Shown: positions 8,581 through 18,339, counted from the first letter of the stretch. The stretch is DNA of 64,000 bases from Treponema sp. (GCA_022510845.1 JAFLSR010000007.1:20667-84666), one strand, 5' to 3'. Notes: a model not told the origin generated them from the letters alone. A program made the numbers and translations.

Positions 8581-8973
8581 CTATTCTTCTTTTTTGAGCC
8601 ACGCGCTTAAAACGGAAGCGACCCTGTCCGGATAGTCGTCGAGCGCGCGCCTCACTTTTGCGGCGGGCGTTGCCGAAACCTTTTCAAAAGCCTTTCTTTC
8701 TGAAGCGACGTCCTTATATATGTTTCGGACTTTTCCGAATCTTTCTAAAGTCTCAAGTACAAAAATTTCGTCTTGAACTTCGGCGGGGTTGTTTGGATTG
8801 TATTTTGTGCCGAGTTTTCTCATGGCTTTCAAAAGTTTTTTCTTTTCGTCCGCGTTGAGATAATCCATCACGGCTTCGGCGGCAGAAGGGTCAAGCTCGC
8901 CAAAAAGAATCGCCGCCTTTTTCTTTCCTGGAATATTTCTCTGCGAAGTTTTCTGAAAATCAAAATTACCCAT
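8581..8973 (-). CDS. small FliG_N-like protein with FliF_C-like C-terminal tail
   Basis: GKKKAAILFGELDPSAAEAVMDYLNADEKKKLLKAMRKLG resembles FliG_N; YPDRVASVLSAWLKKEE resembles the FliF tail HPEDVAMLIRTWLMEE; lies between fliF and fliG. Confidence 0.6.
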   Translation of the reverse strand: MGNFDFQKTSQRNIPGKKKAAILFGELDPSAAEAVMDYLNADEKKKLLKAMRKLGTKYNPNNPAEVQDEIFVLETLERFGKVRNIYKDVASERKAFEKVSATPAAKVRRALDDYPDRVASVLSAWLKKEE

Positions 8974-8986
8974 AAAAATTTCCTCG

Positions 8987-9009
8987 GACGGGCGTTTGAC
9001 AAACCCGTC
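8987..9009 (-). promoter_or_regulatory. intercistronic hairpin between fliF and the 130-aa ORF
   Basis: GACGGG/CCCGTC outer stem with inner TTTG/CAAA. Confidence 0.45.
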
Positions 9010-9059
9010 TCAAACAATATTTCTTTTCGATTCGACAAAAACGCGCGGGCGCATTCTCA

Positions 9060-10859
9060 TCATTCTTCCATGAGCCAAGTGCGAATCAGCATCGCGACAT
9101 CTTCCGGGTGTTCCTTTGCCATCGCGATGGCGTTCTCTTGAAGTTCCGCCCTGCGCCGCTCTTCCACGGACATCGTAACTTCCACGCCGTCTTCCTTTGC
9201 CTCCCAAAGGGCTTGGTCGCGAGCGGCCTGCTGTTTTCTGAGCAGTTCTTCTTCGCGCAAACGGCGGCGGCGTTCCATTTCGCGGCTGATTACGCGATAC
9301 ATTATGAAAACCGTGAGGATTATCGCAAGTCCAGCCAACACCAAGATTATGGTCAGACGGGTTTGGCGTGCCTTGAGAATCGCGCTGTCTTCGCTTTCAA
9401 AATCCGCGATGCGGTCAAAGGCGATGTTTCGGACGACAACCATATAGCCTTTCGCACGATCGTAGCCAATCGCGCCTTGAATGAGGGCAGCGATGTCTTC
9501 AAGCGTGCTGTGCGGAACAGGCTGGTAAATTCGCAGAACGCTTCCCATTCTCAGGCGCACGTTCGAGCGAGTGATTTCGTTCGTGTCCCAATCGGAAAAA
9601 CGCTGTCGCATTCGCTCGATTATTTCATCATAATTCTTTTCGTTTACAAAAATCGGATTTCCGTCGCCGTCCCGCTCGGTTTCCCAGCGTCCGTCAACGT
9701 TCACTGAAACTGTGACACGCCCGAAGCGCGGGCTTTCCACGCGGTGAATCGTATCTTGATTAAGCTCGTTGTTTTGAGTAACGCCGGTTTCGGTTTGGCG
9801 GCCGATTACATTGGACATATCAGAATATACGGGCGGATTCTGTCCTTCAGTTCCGGCGGGTCCCTGCGGATTGAATCCAGTTCCCTGCCATTCGCGCGTT
9901 ACCGTCTGGCTTGAACGCGGAAGGTAATCGCGGTATTCCGAATCGTCATAGGGCGTGTCCGGGTTGTCGGGGCGGATTTCAATCGGATGGAAGACCACGG
10001 AATCGCGCGTTTCTTCGGAAAAGTCCATGTCGATTTTTATGTTCAAATCGCGGACGCGGTCGTCCGTAAAATAACTTTGAAGCGGCTTGATAATCTGAGC
10101 GCGGTAGTATGCCTCGCTGTCGCGGATGAGTTTTTCCTGTTTTTTTACCAAATCCAGCCTGTCAAAGTCCGCCTGCCCTTCAAAATCGTTGAGGATGTTT
10201 CCCTCGGAATCGGAAATGACACAATTTTCTTCGGTCAGTCCTTCCACGGCAGAAAGGACAAGTTCTTGGATTCCCCGGATTCGCCTGCGATTGGTAAGAA
10301 GGTCGCTTCCGCGGCGCGTGGTCAAAATCACGCTCGCCGAAACCGGGTTTTGGTCGGCACGGAAAAGGCGGCTTTCAGGCAGCACGAGCATCACCTGCGC
10401 GCTGGCAACGTCTGGAATGGATTCAATGTGCTGCTTGAGTTTCCGTTCCGTTGCCAACTTGATTTTTTCGTTTTGATCCGCATCCGTAGTGGACCAGCCG
10501 CGGTCAAAAACGCCCGCGAACGGATCTATGTTGGTGGGAACAAGCCCTTCCTCAAACAAAATGGCGCGCATCCGAATTGCCGTAGCCTCGTCGGGCACGG
10601 AAATATAGCCAGCATCGTTCACGTCGGCGCGAACGCCTTCTTGGTCGAGCCGCATAAGAATTTGAGTCTGGGAATCGCCAGTAACAGGCGCATTGAAAAG
10701 TCGAACCGTCGAAGGTCTGGAAGAAACGCGGAACATCGCGATTACCGCGACCACCACAATCACCACAAGACCTACAGCTATGGCTTTTTGAATTTTAGAC
10801 CACTTGGCCCAAGCCGCCTTCGCGGATTCGCCAAGTTTTTTGAGCCATTCGTTCATCAT
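9060..10859 (-). CDS. fliF: flagellar M-ring protein FliF
   Basis: MRLDQEGVRADV...LVLPESRLFRADQNPVSASVIL...C-terminal EHPEDVAMLIRTWLMEE. Confidence 0.95.
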   Translation of the reverse strand: MMNEWLKKLGESAKAAWAKWSKIQKAIAVGLVVIVVVAVIAMFRVSSRPSTVRLFNAPVTGDSQTQILMRLDQEGVRADVNDAGYISVPDEATAIRMRAILFEEGLVPTNIDPFAGVFDRGWSTTDADQNEKIKLATERKLKQHIESIPDVASAQVMLVLPESRLFRADQNPVSASVILTTRRGSDLLTNRRRIRGIQELVLSAVEGLTEENCVISDSEGNILNDFEGQADFDRLDLVKKQEKLIRDSEAYYRAQIIKPLQSYFTDDRVRDLNIKIDMDFSEETRDSVVFHPIEIRPDNPDTPYDDSEYRDYLPRSSQTVTREWQGTGFNPQGPAGTEGQNPPVYSDMSNVIGRQTETGVTQNNELNQDTIHRVESPRFGRVTVSVNVDGRWETERDGDGNPIFVNEKNYDEIIERMRQRFSDWDTNEITRSNVRLRMGSVLRIYQPVPHSTLEDIAALIQGAIGYDRAKGYMVVVRNIAFDRIADFESEDSAILKARQTRLTIILVLAGLAIILTVFIMYRVISREMERRRRLREEELLRKQQAARDQALWEAKEDGVEVTMSVEERRRAELQENAIAMAKEHPEDVAMLIRTWLMEE

Positions 10860-11027
10860 GCCCTCCCGTGAACGAATATATTTTCTGAAAAGATTTAGCG
10901 ATAATAAATCTTATCTTATCATTATATCACATTATATTAAATATGAAAAGAGTTATTTTTATTTTTTTCGATTTTTTTTCAAGGCAAAATTAAGCCGAAT
11001 TCTCGGGCATCGTGCGAATTTTTCAAA

Positions 11028-11125
11028 GCAAAATCCCTCGGCAACTTGTTGCGACGCAAGACAAAGCCGCGAGCTTTGCGAAGCAAAACTCGGAAGCAAG
11101 AAAACGCGCAAGCATTTTCTTGCGA
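11028..11125 (+). repeat. partial modular hairpin element (module 2-type hairpins only)
   Basis: CGAGCTTTGC-gaa-GCAAAACTCG (11070-11092); GCAAGAAAA/TTTTCTTGC (11096-11104/11115-11123). Confidence 0.55.
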
Positions 11126-11191
11126 TGTTGTCGTTTCCCCAGATACGCAAGCACTTGCAAAGACGCTCTCGAAATGCTATACTGAAAGGAT

Positions 11192-12799
11192 ATGAGTAAA
11201 TATGTTCTGGTGACCAGCGGAGTTTGTTCAAGCCTCGGAAAAGGCGTAGCATCATCGGCCATCGCAAGCCTCTTTGAATGCCACGGTCTCAAAATCGCAA
11301 TCGTAAAATGCGATCCATACATCAATGTTGACGCAGGGAACATAAGCCCATATCAGCACGGCGAGGTCTTCGTCACGGAGGACGGCGCGGAGACGGACTT
11401 GGACTTGGGAAATTTTTCGCGCTTTACCAGCGTGAACATCACGAGCCAAAACTGCATCACGATGGGCAAGGTCTACGAACAAGTCATTCGAAACGAACGC
11501 GCCGGCCGCTACAACGGGCGCACCGTCCAAGTGATTCCGCACATCACGGACGAAATCAAGCGGCGCATCCTCAACATCGGCACGCAAAGCGGAGCGGACA
11601 TAATAATTGTAGAAATCGGCGGAACTGTCGGCGACATAGAAACGATTCCGTACCTGGAAATGGCGCGGCAACTCATCCATGAATTGGGAAAAGGAAATTC
11701 GGTGAGCGTGCACCTCGTGCTCGTTCCCGTAATCACGGGCGAGGAACTAAAATCAAAGCCCACACAGCATTCGGTAAAGCAGTTGCAGGAAGCGGGAATT
11801 CAGCCCGACATCCTTTTGTGCCGCTGCGAGATTCCGCTCGAAAAAAATCTCAAGAAAAAACTCGCGCTTTTCTGCAACGTTTCCGAAGGCGCGGTGTTCA
11901 CTTCCACCGACGTGGAAAAATCCATATACGAACTTCCTGTAATTTTCCACAAGCAGGGCGTGGATTCAGAAATCCTCCGGAAACTGAAATTCGGCGACGA
12001 CCTCAAATGCAACATAAAGCCGTGGACGGCATTCCTTGCAAAACTCAATTCGCCGGAAAAGAAAATCAAAATCGGCCTGATTGGAAAGCGCGACTTCCTC
12101 GACGACTGCATAAAGAGCGTAAAGGAATCGCTTTTCCACGCGGCGGTTACTGGCTGCAACGCGGAACTCGCCGTAAAAAAAATCGACGCGGAAAATTTGG
12201 AACGCATCCAAGACATTTCGGCAGAACTTTCCGACCTTGACGGAATACTGATTCCCGGAAACATGGGAAACCGCGGATTTTTGGGGCTTCTTTCCGCCGT
12301 GAAATTCGCGCGAGAAAAAAAGATTCCGTATCTGGGAATCGATTTGGGAATGCACTTGATGGCAATCGAAACCGCGCGGAACCTCGCGAAATGGGAAGAC
12401 GCGGACAGCACGGAATTCATCCAGAACACGACGCATCCGGTGGTGAGCCTTCCCGAAGAACAGGCGGGGCTTTCCACGGCAAGTTTGATGAAACTCGGCG
12501 TGAGCGACGTGAAGCTTGAAAAAGGCTCGAAGATAAATTCCGTCTACAAAAAATCCGTGATTGCAGAAAGGCATCGCAACAAGTACAGTTTCGACCCGCG
12601 CTACAAGAACGCGCTCGAAGAATTGGGGCTTGCGGTTTCCGCCACCTGCCCCGCCGACGGGCAAGTGGAAGCGTTGGAATGGAATGAACATCCATGGGGA
12701 ATCGGCGTGCAGTTCCATCCCGAATTCGTCTCGCGCCCCACAAAGCCCCATCCGCTTTTTACGGCGTTCATTGCCGCTGCCGCCGAAAGAAAAAAATGA
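11192..12799 (+). CDS. pyrG: CTP synthase
   Basis: KYVLVTSGVCSSLGKGVASSAIASL; DPYINVDAGNISPYQHGEVFVTEDGAETDLDLG; C-terminal glutaminase-like domain. Confidence 0.95.
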   Translation: MSKYVLVTSGVCSSLGKGVASSAIASLFECHGLKIAIVKCDPYINVDAGNISPYQHGEVFVTEDGAETDLDLGNFSRFTSVNITSQNCITMGKVYEQVIRNERAGRYNGRTVQVIPHITDEIKRRILNIGTQSGADIIIVEIGGTVGDIETIPYLEMARQLIHELGKGNSVSVHLVLVPVITGEELKSKPTQHSVKQLQEAGIQPDILLCRCEIPLEKNLKKKLALFCNVSEGAVFTSTDVEKSIYELPVIFHKQGVDSEILRKLKFGDDLKCNIKPWTAFLAKLNSPEKKIKIGLIGKRDFLDDCIKSVKESLFHAAVTGCNAELAVKKIDAENLERIQDISAELSDLDGILIPGNMGNRGFLGLLSAVKFAREKKIPYLGIDLGMHLMAIETARNLAKWEDADSTEFIQNTTHPVVSLPEEQAGLSTASLMKLGVSDVKLEKGSKINSVYKKSVIAERHRNKYSFDPRYKNALEELGLAVSATCPADGQVEALEWNEHPWGIGVQFHPEFVSRPTKPHPLFTAFIAAAAERKK

Positions 12800-13476
12800 A
12801 TTTTGCAAAACGCGACTGCGCAAAAAAACAACTTCTCGAAAACAAAAAAATCTGCGCGACCTGCGTGCACCAAAAAAAGAATTTCGCAGCAGTATTCCAA
12901 AAAGCAAAATTCGCGGCACTTTTCCTTGCAGTATTGCCCGCATTTTTCGGCGGCTGTTCCGTGGATTACGGCACTGTTTATGAAAGCGAATCGTCCGTTC
13001 CCGAACTGATGCTTGACAATGCGAATTTTTCGCGAATCGAACAAGGACAGACAACGGCGCAAATTTCGAGCGAGCGTCTTGAAAAATTCAAAAATTCGGG
13101 AAAGGTTTTCGCGCAAAACATTCGCTTCGAAACAAGGGACGAGAACGGAGAAACGAACGCGACAGGAAAAGCAGGGCTTATGAGCGCGGACACGGACGAA
13201 GAGATTTACGAATTTTTCGGCGGAATCGAAATCCGAAGCGAAACGCACAATGTGAGAATTTCGGGCGAAAGCCTCAAATGGAACGGCAAGACCGAACAAC
13301 TTGTCGGGGAACGAGGAAAGGAAATCACGATAGAAAAAGATGGAATCACATTGAGCGGGCAAGACTTTTCCGCAAGCGCGGTGAGCGAACGGTTTTCGTT
13401 CGGCGCGGAAGTCCGTGGAAGTTATGTTGACGAAGAAAAGGATGAAGGCGCGGAAGCGCAAACCGAAGACGAGTAA
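12796..13476 (+). CDS. LptC-like lipoprotein
   Basis: Lipobox-like LPAFFGGCS; ATGA overlap with pyrG; position before LptA and LptB. Confidence 0.6.
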   Translation: MNFAKRDCAKKQLLENKKICATCVHQKKNFAAVFQKAKFAALFLAVLPAFFGGCSVDYGTVYESESSVPELMLDNANFSRIEQGQTTAQISSERLEKFKNSGKVFAQNIRFETRDENGETNATGKAGLMSADTDEEIYEFFGGIEIRSETHNVRISGESLKWNGKTEQLVGERGKEITIEKDGITLSGQDFSASAVSERFSFGAEVRGSYVDEEKDEGAEAQTEDE

Positions 13477-13507
13477 AAACCTGCGCGGGACATTCAAGGA
13501 TTTGAAA

Positions 13508-14251
13508 ATGAAGAAATTCTCAAAAAACACGCATCGCATTTTCGCTTCACTTTTCGCGGCGTTTTTCTTCTGCGCTGGATGCTTTGCAGAACGGATTTCT
13601 TTTTCCGCGCGGACAATGAGCGGACGGGCAGGCTCAAAAGAAGACACCACTGAACTTTCGGGCAACGCGAACGTCGTTACCGAATCAATCGAAGTCAAAG
13701 CCGACGCAATCCAACTGAGCGGAAAGGAATTCCGCTACGTGAGCGCGAGCGGCAAAATCAGCGGAATCCACAAAGAATCGAATTTGGAATTTTCCGCCGA
13801 CAATCTGAAATACGACCGGGAGACGAAAATCGTAACGCTTTCCGGCAACGTGAATCTCGTGGACAAGGACAACGATGTCAAAGCCACGGCGCAAATCATC
13901 GAATACAATTCCGAAACCGACATCGCGGTTCTGCAAATCGATGTCCGCCTGGAGCAGAAAAAAAATGTCTGCACAAGCGCGTATGCAATTTACAGGAAAA
14001 ACGAGCAGATGCTCGAACTCAACGGAAGCGCGAAAGTCGTGCAGGATGACGACACGTTCGGCGCGCAGACAATCACATTCAATATGGACACGGAAGAAAT
14101 TCTGATGGAAGGAAACGTGCGCGGTCTTGTTACGGATGACGGAAAGAAAGATTCGTCCGAAAAAAAATCGCAGCAAAAAAAGGCTTCGGAAAAAGAATAC
14201 AAGGACGCGGAAACGCAAGGCGAAAATTCCTCGGGAGAAAGCAATGGATGA
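13508..14251 (+). CDS. LptA/OstA-like protein
   Basis: Signal peptide; repeated ADNLKYDRETKIVTLSGNVNLVDKDNDVKA-type OstA pattern. Confidence 0.72.
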   Translation: MKKFSKNTHRIFASLFAAFFFCAGCFAERISFSARTMSGRAGSKEDTTELSGNANVVTESIEVKADAIQLSGKEFRYVSASGKISGIHKESNLEFSADNLKYDRETKIVTLSGNVNLVDKDNDVKATAQIIEYNSETDIAVLQIDVRLEQKKNVCTSAYAIYRKNEQMLELNGSAKVVQDDDTFGAQTITFNMDTEEILMEGNVRGLVTDDGKKDSSEKKSQQKKASEKEYKDAETQGENSSGESNG

Positions 14252-15062
14252 TTTTTTTGAAACGCCGCAAAAAACCGAAAACGCTTCGCACGATTCCGCC
14301 CCGATTTTCCTGTCCAAAAAACCTTCGGAAAACAGGGCGCACACCCTTCGCGCGAGCAGCCTTTACAAATCGTTCGGCAAAAAGCACGTCGTAAAGGGCG
14401 TGGATTTTATTGTGAATACCGGCGAAGTGCTCGGCTTGCTCGGGCCAAACGGTTCTGGAAAAACCACTTCTTTCTATATGGTCATCGGTTTTCACAAGCC
14501 TACGCGTGGCGAAATCTTTTTGGACGAAAAGCGCCTCACCCACCTTCCGATGTACAAGCGCGCGCAGATGGGAATCTCGTATCTGCCGCAAGAGCCTTCG
14601 GTTTTCCGGAAACTCACTGTGGAAGAAAACATCTGGGCGATTTTGGAGCGCAGAAAAGATTTGACGAAGGCACAAAAAAAATCGATGCTCGAAGAACTGA
14701 TTGAAGAATTTTCAATTGTGAAAATCCGAAGGCAATTCGCATACACGCTTTCAGGCGGAGAACGTAGGCGCACGGAAATCGCCCGCTCGCTCGCGATTGA
14801 CCCGAAATTCCTTTTGCTGGACGAACCTTTTGCAGGAATCGACCCAATCGCCGTGGCAGACTTGAAAAAAATGATTTCGATTTTGAAAAACCGCGGAATC
14901 GGAATCCTCATCACCGACCACAATGTCCGCGACACCCTTGAAATCACGGACCGCGCCATCATCATCAATAACGGCGAAATCATCACGCAGGGTTCTCGCG
15001 AAGAAATCCTGCGTGACGAAAAGGCGCGCGATTTTTATTTGGGCACGGACTTTTCAATGTGA
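14244..15062 (+). CDS. lptB: LPS-export-type ABC transporter ATP-binding protein LptB
   Basis: GLLGPNGSGKTTSFYMVIG; YLPQEPSVFRKLTVEENI; LSGGERRRTEIARSLA; LLDEPFAGIDP. Confidence 0.92.
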   Translation: MDDFFETPQKTENASHDSAPIFLSKKPSENRAHTLRASSLYKSFGKKHVVKGVDFIVNTGEVLGLLGPNGSGKTTSFYMVIGFHKPTRGEIFLDEKRLTHLPMYKRAQMGISYLPQEPSVFRKLTVEENIWAILERRKDLTKAQKKSMLEELIEEFSIVKIRRQFAYTLSGGERRRTEIARSLAIDPKFLLLDEPFAGIDPIAVADLKKMISILKNRGIGILITDHNVRDTLEITDRAIIINNGEIITQGSREEILRDEKARDFYLGTDFSM

Positions 15063-15078
15063 TTCGCGCCGCAAAGGG

Positions 15079-16545
15079 CTATTTCCTTCGAAGGGCTTCC
15101 TCATACACTTCGAGATATTTCTTTGCGGCGTCTTCCCAACTGAACACGCTTTTCATTCCGCGCTCGCGCATCGCCTTGATGTGCTCCTTCTTGTTGTAGT
15201 AGGCGTAGACTGCCCAGCCGACTGTGTTGTACACCGCGCTTGGAGTGATGGCGTCGAACATAAAGCCAGTTCCTTCGCCCGTGCTTTCGTTGTAGTTTTG
15301 CACGGTGTCCGCAAGTCCGCCGGTCCTGCGCACGATTGGAAGCGTGCCGTATATCATCGAATAGATTTGGTTCAATCCGCACGGCTCGTAATGCGAAGGC
15401 ATCACGAAGAAGTCGCTGCCCGCTTCGATGAGATGGCTCAGTTCGTCGCTGTAGCCGATGTAGGCGCGGAAATTCGGAAGCTTCGACTGGAGGACATTTA
15501 TCTCGTTTTCGCACCAGGCTTCGCCCGAACCCAAGACTACAAACTGCAAGTTCATGTTGGCGCACAAACTGTAAAGGCAGCCGTAACTCGGGGCGAAAAG
15601 TTCTGCTATGCCCTTTTGGTCGGCGAGTCGCGTCACCACTCCGAACACGGGAATGTCGGGGTTTTGTTCGAGCCCGAATCGCTTTTGAAGTTCCGCCTTG
15701 CAAACGGCCTTTCCCTTCATGTTCTTCACGGAATAGGTCGCGGGAATTTTCTTGTCGATTTGGGGATTCCAAGCCGAAGTGTCGCATCCGTTCAAGATGC
15801 CCCGAACCGCATCGCCGCGGGCGCGCAAAAGTCCGTCCATTCCGAATCCGCCTTCGGCAGTTTTTATTTCCTCCGCATAGGTTGGCGAAACGGTGGTAAC
15901 CATCTCCGCGCAAGCGATTCCGCTTTGCAGGAAATTTATGCCGCCGTTGTGTTCGAGGCTCGCGCCGTAGTACAGCCCCCAGTCAATTCCCAAGGCGGGA
16001 AACGAATCCTTGGAATACTGGCCTTGGTATCCCAAATTGTGAATCGAGATTACGCCCGCAGTTCCGCCGAAATCCTGCCAGCGGTATACGTGCCTGAGAA
16101 GCGAGAGCGCGAGCGAAGCGGACCAGTCGTGGGCGTGAATGATGTCGGGAAACCAGCCCAACTTGCGGCACATCTGGAACGCGCCGTGGCACAGAAGCGC
16201 GAACCTGTACGGATTGTCGTGGAAGTCGGTTTCGCCCGGCACGCCGTAAATTCCGTCGCGCCCGAAAGCGCCTTCGTGGTCGATGAAGTAGACTTCGAGT
16301 TTGTCGCAGCCAGGCATCGTGGTCTTGTAGAGCGCGGTCCAAGCCTCGGTCTGACCGGCAGGCACTCCCATCGGGCCTGGCAACTGCAAAAGTCGGGCGC
16401 GGTCTATTTTGTAATAGCGCGGTATCACGATTTTCACATCGTGTCCCATGTTCGTAAGCGTTATTGCGAGCGCGCTCACCGCGTCCGCCAAACCGCCGGT
16501 CTTCGCGTAGGGCACTGCTTCTGAACTTACCATAAGAATTTTCAT
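15079..16545 (-). CDS. glgA: glycogen synthase
   Basis: MKILMVSSEAVPYAKTGGLADAVSAL; HAHDWSASL; MPSHYEPCGLNQIYSM. Confidence 0.94.
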   Translation of the reverse strand: MKILMVSSEAVPYAKTGGLADAVSALAITLTNMGHDVKIVIPRYYKIDRARLLQLPGPMGVPAGQTEAWTALYKTTMPGCDKLEVYFIDHEGAFGRDGIYGVPGETDFHDNPYRFALLCHGAFQMCRKLGWFPDIIHAHDWSASLALSLLRHVYRWQDFGGTAGVISIHNLGYQGQYSKDSFPALGIDWGLYYGASLEHNGGINFLQSGIACAEMVTTVSPTYAEEIKTAEGGFGMDGLLRARGDAVRGILNGCDTSAWNPQIDKKIPATYSVKNMKGKAVCKAELQKRFGLEQNPDIPVFGVVTRLADQKGIAELFAPSYGCLYSLCANMNLQFVVLGSGEAWCENEINVLQSKLPNFRAYIGYSDELSHLIEAGSDFFVMPSHYEPCGLNQIYSMIYGTLPIVRRTGGLADTVQNYNESTGEGTGFMFDAITPSAVYNTVGWAVYAYYNKKEHIKAMRERGMKSVFSWEDAAKKYLEVYEEALRRK

Positions 16546-16628
16546 TTTTTCCTCCAAATCATATCAGTTTGAATTTTCAATTTAGTTTGCGAAAATCCGG
16601 CGCGTTGCAAAATGCCGGCGCGGAGTTT

Positions 16629-17825
16629 TCATTGCCTTGAACGAGCCGCCTTGCAAAAAGCCTCGCGCGAGCCTATGATTGTCTTTTCGGGAACGCAATA
16701 GGCTATGCGAAACCAGCCCTTTTTTCCAAATCCCCCGCCGGGAGCGCAAAGTATGTGATGGCGCGCAAGCTCGTCCACAAAGCCCGAATCGTCGCCGTTC
16801 CAAGCCTCGGGCACTTTGCAAAACACGTAGAACGCGCCTTGCGGCTTGCAATATTCAAAGCCCGCGCTGTCGAGGATTTCCGTCAAAAGGTCGCGCCGCT
16901 TGCGGTAAGACGAAAAATCGACTTGCGCGTCCCAAGACTTTGCGATAACCCTTTGGAAGAAAGCCGGCGCGTTGACGCAGCCTGAAATCCTGAATGCCAT
17001 CGTTGCTGCCGCAATGAAATCTGATTTTTCAGGGTTGAGCGGATTCACGCAAATGTAGCCAACGCGCTCTCCGGGAACGCTCAGATTTTTCGCGAACGAT
17101 GTTACGATGACGCTGTACGGATATTCGGGAAAAACAGGCGGCACTTCCACGCCGTCATACACGATGTCGCGGTAAGGCTCGTCGCAGATGAGATAGGGAC
17201 AGCGGCCGCCGTTCTTTTCTCCGAATTCCCTGAGGGCATTGCAGAGCGAAGCGATTTCCTCTTTTGTGTAGACCCTGCCCGTGGGATTGTTCGGAGAGTT
17301 TATTATCACGGCTACGGTTTTTGGCGAAAGGGCGGATTTCACGGCTTCGATGTCTAGCGAAAAATCAGATTTGGTTTCCACTGGCACGAGCGCGCCTCCA
17401 TGACCGTGGACATAGTGCGTGTATTCCGCAAAGAACGGAGACGGAACTACGACTTCCTCGCCCGGCATTATCAGGGTTTTGACTACCGCGCTTATCGCGC
17501 TCGCAGCCCCGACAGTCATCACAACGCACGATGAATCCACGGAAACTTTCTGCTGCGCGCTTTCCTTTTTTGCCATGGCTTCTCGCGCCTCGTCGAAGCC
17601 CGCGTTGGACATATAGCCGTGCACGCCCTTGCGCTCGTCGAGCGCGACTTCCTTTATCGCATCAAGGACCTTTTGCGGCGGATTCAAGTCGGGATTGCCC
17701 AGACTGAAATCATACACATTGTCTTCGCCGTATTTTTGTTTCAGGATTTTTCCTTCCTCGAACATTTTTCGTATGGCGGAGGCCGCCTTGTCGTTCAGGA
17801 GATTCTGAAAGTATCGGGAAATCAT
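16629..17825 (-). CDS. PLP-dependent class I/II aminotransferase
   Basis: NSPNNPTGRVY; SFAKNLSVPGERVGYI; FSLGNPDLNPP. Confidence 0.92.
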   Translation of the reverse strand: MISRYFQNLLNDKAASAIRKMFEEGKILKQKYGEDNVYDFSLGNPDLNPPQKVLDAIKEVALDERKGVHGYMSNAGFDEAREAMAKKESAQQKVSVDSSCVVMTVGAASAISAVVKTLIMPGEEVVVPSPFFAEYTHYVHGHGGALVPVETKSDFSLDIEAVKSALSPKTVAVIINSPNNPTGRVYTKEEIASLCNALREFGEKNGGRCPYLICDEPYRDIVYDGVEVPPVFPEYPYSVIVTSFAKNLSVPGERVGYICVNPLNPEKSDFIAAATMAFRISGCVNAPAFFQRVIAKSWDAQVDFSSYRKRRDLLTEILDSAGFEYCKPQGAFYVFCKVPEAWNGDDSGFVDELARHHILCAPGGGFGKKGWFRIAYCVPEKTIIGSREAFCKAARSRQ

Positions 17826-17864
17826 AATATGAATTATATCACGGAACGTGTTTTTTTGCAATGT

Positions 17865-17964
17865 TTAAAATAGTCCGCTAATTTAGCGCGGACCATTTTA
17901 ACTTCGACTTTTCTTACGAAAACTCGTTTATAGACTGCGGTTTCTCGCTTCGCTACGAAACCGC
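17865..17964 (-). repeat. modular hairpin element, copy F (minus orientation)
   Basis: GCGGTTTC/GAAACCGC 17937-17944/17957-17964; terminal stem 17865-17878/17888-17901. Confidence 0.75.
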
Positions 17965-17994
17965 GTTTCCGGCGATGCAAAAAGCGGAATGCGC

Positions 17995-18025
17995 GTGCGT
18001 CCGTTAACGGCATTAACGGACGCAC
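17995..18025. repeat. 13-bp perfect inverted repeat
   Basis: GTGCGTCCGTTAA-cggca-TTAACGGACGCAC. Confidence 0.8.
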
Positions 18026-18040
18026 GGAGAGTGCTTTAAA

Positions 18041-18079
18041 CATTGTACGGACAGGGTATCTAACAGTGCACGGACAGGG
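18041..18079. repeat. two direct repeats, 23-bp period
   Basis: CATTGTACGGACAGGG (18041) and CAGTGCACGGACAGGG (18064). Confidence 0.6.
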
Positions 18080-18339
18080 GTGCTCTCCGTAGGCGGAACG
18101 GTTTGCGGCGTTGCAGACAATGGTTGATTTTACAGAGAGCAAAAAATCATAAAAAAGTAATCCTCCTCATATCTAAAATCTGCATTTACTATAAATTTAT
18201 CGTTATAGACAAATTCTCCGCTTGAGCGTGGTGCGAAAAATGCGTACAGTTCGTACAATTCCTTGACTGGGGGATTTTGCACGGGAAAATCAGACTTTTC
18301 CTTTCATTTTGAAACTTCGTATTATTAAAACTGTATATC

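Noticed and set aside
14923-16524. 533-aa plus-strand ORF
   Set aside because: Lies mostly opposite glgA, which has clear catalytic motifs; antisense codon-bias artefact.
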